Translations under genes and position numbers: made by a program | NCBI GenBank assembly: GCA_039029935.1 | Contig: JBCCFC010000926.1 | Coordinates: 1-5,711 of the forward strand | Reading direction: 5' to 3' | DNA length: 5,711 nt | Source of the DNA: G039029935 sp039029935 | GTDB taxonomy: Bacteria; Chloroflexota; Anaerolineae; Caldilineales; Caldilineaceae | Shown: positions 5,356-5,711 of the stretch, in pieces | How the letters are laid out: each line of letters opens with the position of its first letter | How positions within the stretch are numbered: position 1 is the stretch's first letter | Notes under the pieces: model-generated | Told to the model about the DNA's origin: nothing | What the model saw: the letters and a program-made list of their open reading frames with translations, nothing else | The model's database searches: none

Positions 5356-5635
5356 TCAAAATTTCGCGCATTCGGGCAGGAGAGAAGGTTTCCTGTAGTT
5401 CAATCGCAACTGCCTCAGCGACCTCCTCCGGTGTGCCTTCTCGATCTACCCATGCGCTTTTATGCCATTGTTCCAGATAGGCATCGGTGCCAACCATATT
5501 GGCACGCATGGCGGCTTCATCAATGGCAACTTGGAAACGGGCGGGCAGCTCAACTTTGAACCGATTGCGTCGTCCCTCACGTGCCATCACCATTGATGGA
5601 ATTTCCTGCCAGTATGTAATTTGATATTCAGCCAC
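5342..5635 (-). CDS. PF13769 'virulence factor' family small protein
   Basis: This encodes a 97-residue cytoplasmic protein. The N-terminal YQITYWQEIPSMV (4-16), the ELPARFQVAIDEAAM stretch (29-43), GTDAYLEQW (49-57) and the EEVAEAVAIEL helix (70-80) match what I know of the small PF13769 family. The name derives from a staphylococcal virulence regulator and says little about chemistry. In alphaproteobacteria such genes often sit beside methylene-tetrahydrofolate reductase and split methionine synthase genes, which agrees with the homocysteine methyltransferase immediately downstream here. The start is GTG (5635-5633), with AAAAGG some ten bases upstream. The stop TAG (5344-5342) is inside the repeat array, so the final Ser-Ile-Gln codons consist of repeat words. 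The gap to the next gene is 134 bases, entirely repeat and ribosome site. No catalytic residues can be named. Family assignment is from memory of the pattern, so confidence is moderate. Confidence 0.72.
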   Translation of the reverse strand: MAEYQITYWQEIPSMVMAREGRRNRFKVELPARFQVAIDEAAMRANMVGTDAYLEQWHKSAWVDREGTPEEVAEAVAIELQETFSPARMREILNSIQ

Positions 5636-5674
5636 TTTGTGTCTACCTTTTATAAAAATAGGACGCGAATGGGC

Positions 5675-5701
5675 ATGGATAAACGCTGAGATGAATAAAC
5701 G
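5675..5701. repeat. Short direct repeat upstream of the PF13769 gene
   Basis: ATGGATAAACG (5675-5685) and ATGAATAAACG (5691-5701) match at ten of eleven positions with a 16-base period, and a further TGGATAGG follows at 5702. They lie in the 76 bases before the GTG start at the window edge. They may be the end of a longer interspersed repeat outside the window, or paired binding sites for a regulator. The same 5' region also has an A/T-rich near-palindrome around TTTTATAAAA (5648-5657). Confidence 0.55.
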
Positions 5702-5711
5702 TGGATAGGTC

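Overview
The window shows compact bacterial DNA of mixed base composition, with short intergenic gaps, ATG/GTG starts and recognisable Shine-Dalgarno sites. No ribosomal or tRNA gene is present to fix taxonomy. A PF13769 small protein, a stand-alone MetH-N-like homocysteine methyltransferase with an Arg-rich C-terminal tail, and a DUF1638 protein occur together. With low-complexity intergenic repeats, this makes a Chloroflexota (Anaerolineae-like) source my first guess. An alphaproteobacterial type of cluster is the alternative. This is an inference, not a demonstration.

Layout, left to right. Positions 1-779 (+) hold the C-terminal half of a sulfatase whose start lies outside the window. Positions 852-1856 (-) encode a secreted lipoprotein with a C-terminal fasciclin (FAS1) domain, convergent with the sulfatase. 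Divergent from it across a 59-bp gap, 1916-2845 (+) is mmuM, a zinc-dependent homocysteine S-methyltransferase. An in-frame 15-bp tandem duplication lies near its start. A near-perfect 31-bp stem (2841-2914) fills the gap between mmuM and the next, convergent gene.

The right half is a minus-strand gene run, transcribed from 5635 towards 2915. It encodes a 97-aa PF13769 'virulence factor' family protein (5342-5635), a 341-aa homocysteine methyltransferase related to the MetH N-terminal module and BHMT (4182-5207), a DUF1638 protein (3483-4079) and a SixA-like histidine phosphatase (2915-3451). The first three families recur around split, corrinoid-dependent methionine synthases. The corrinoid protein, methyl-folate:corrinoid methyltransferase and RamA-type activator that such a system needs are not in the window; if they exist, they may lie upstream (beyond 5711) or elsewhere. 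With mmuM, the window holds two different PF02574 homocysteine methyltransferases, so homocysteine-to-methionine chemistry is its main theme.

The non-coding parts are unusually structured. There is a 130-bp degenerate octamer array with a 17-bp perfect hairpin (5224-5355), an imperfect inverted repeat between the methyltransferase and DUF1638 genes (4107-4168), a triple 11-bp repeat that copies a stop codon into all three frames (3460-3492), and a short direct repeat at the right edge (5675-5701). I found no clear evidence of a CRISPR array, insertion sequence, tRNA or classical riboswitch.
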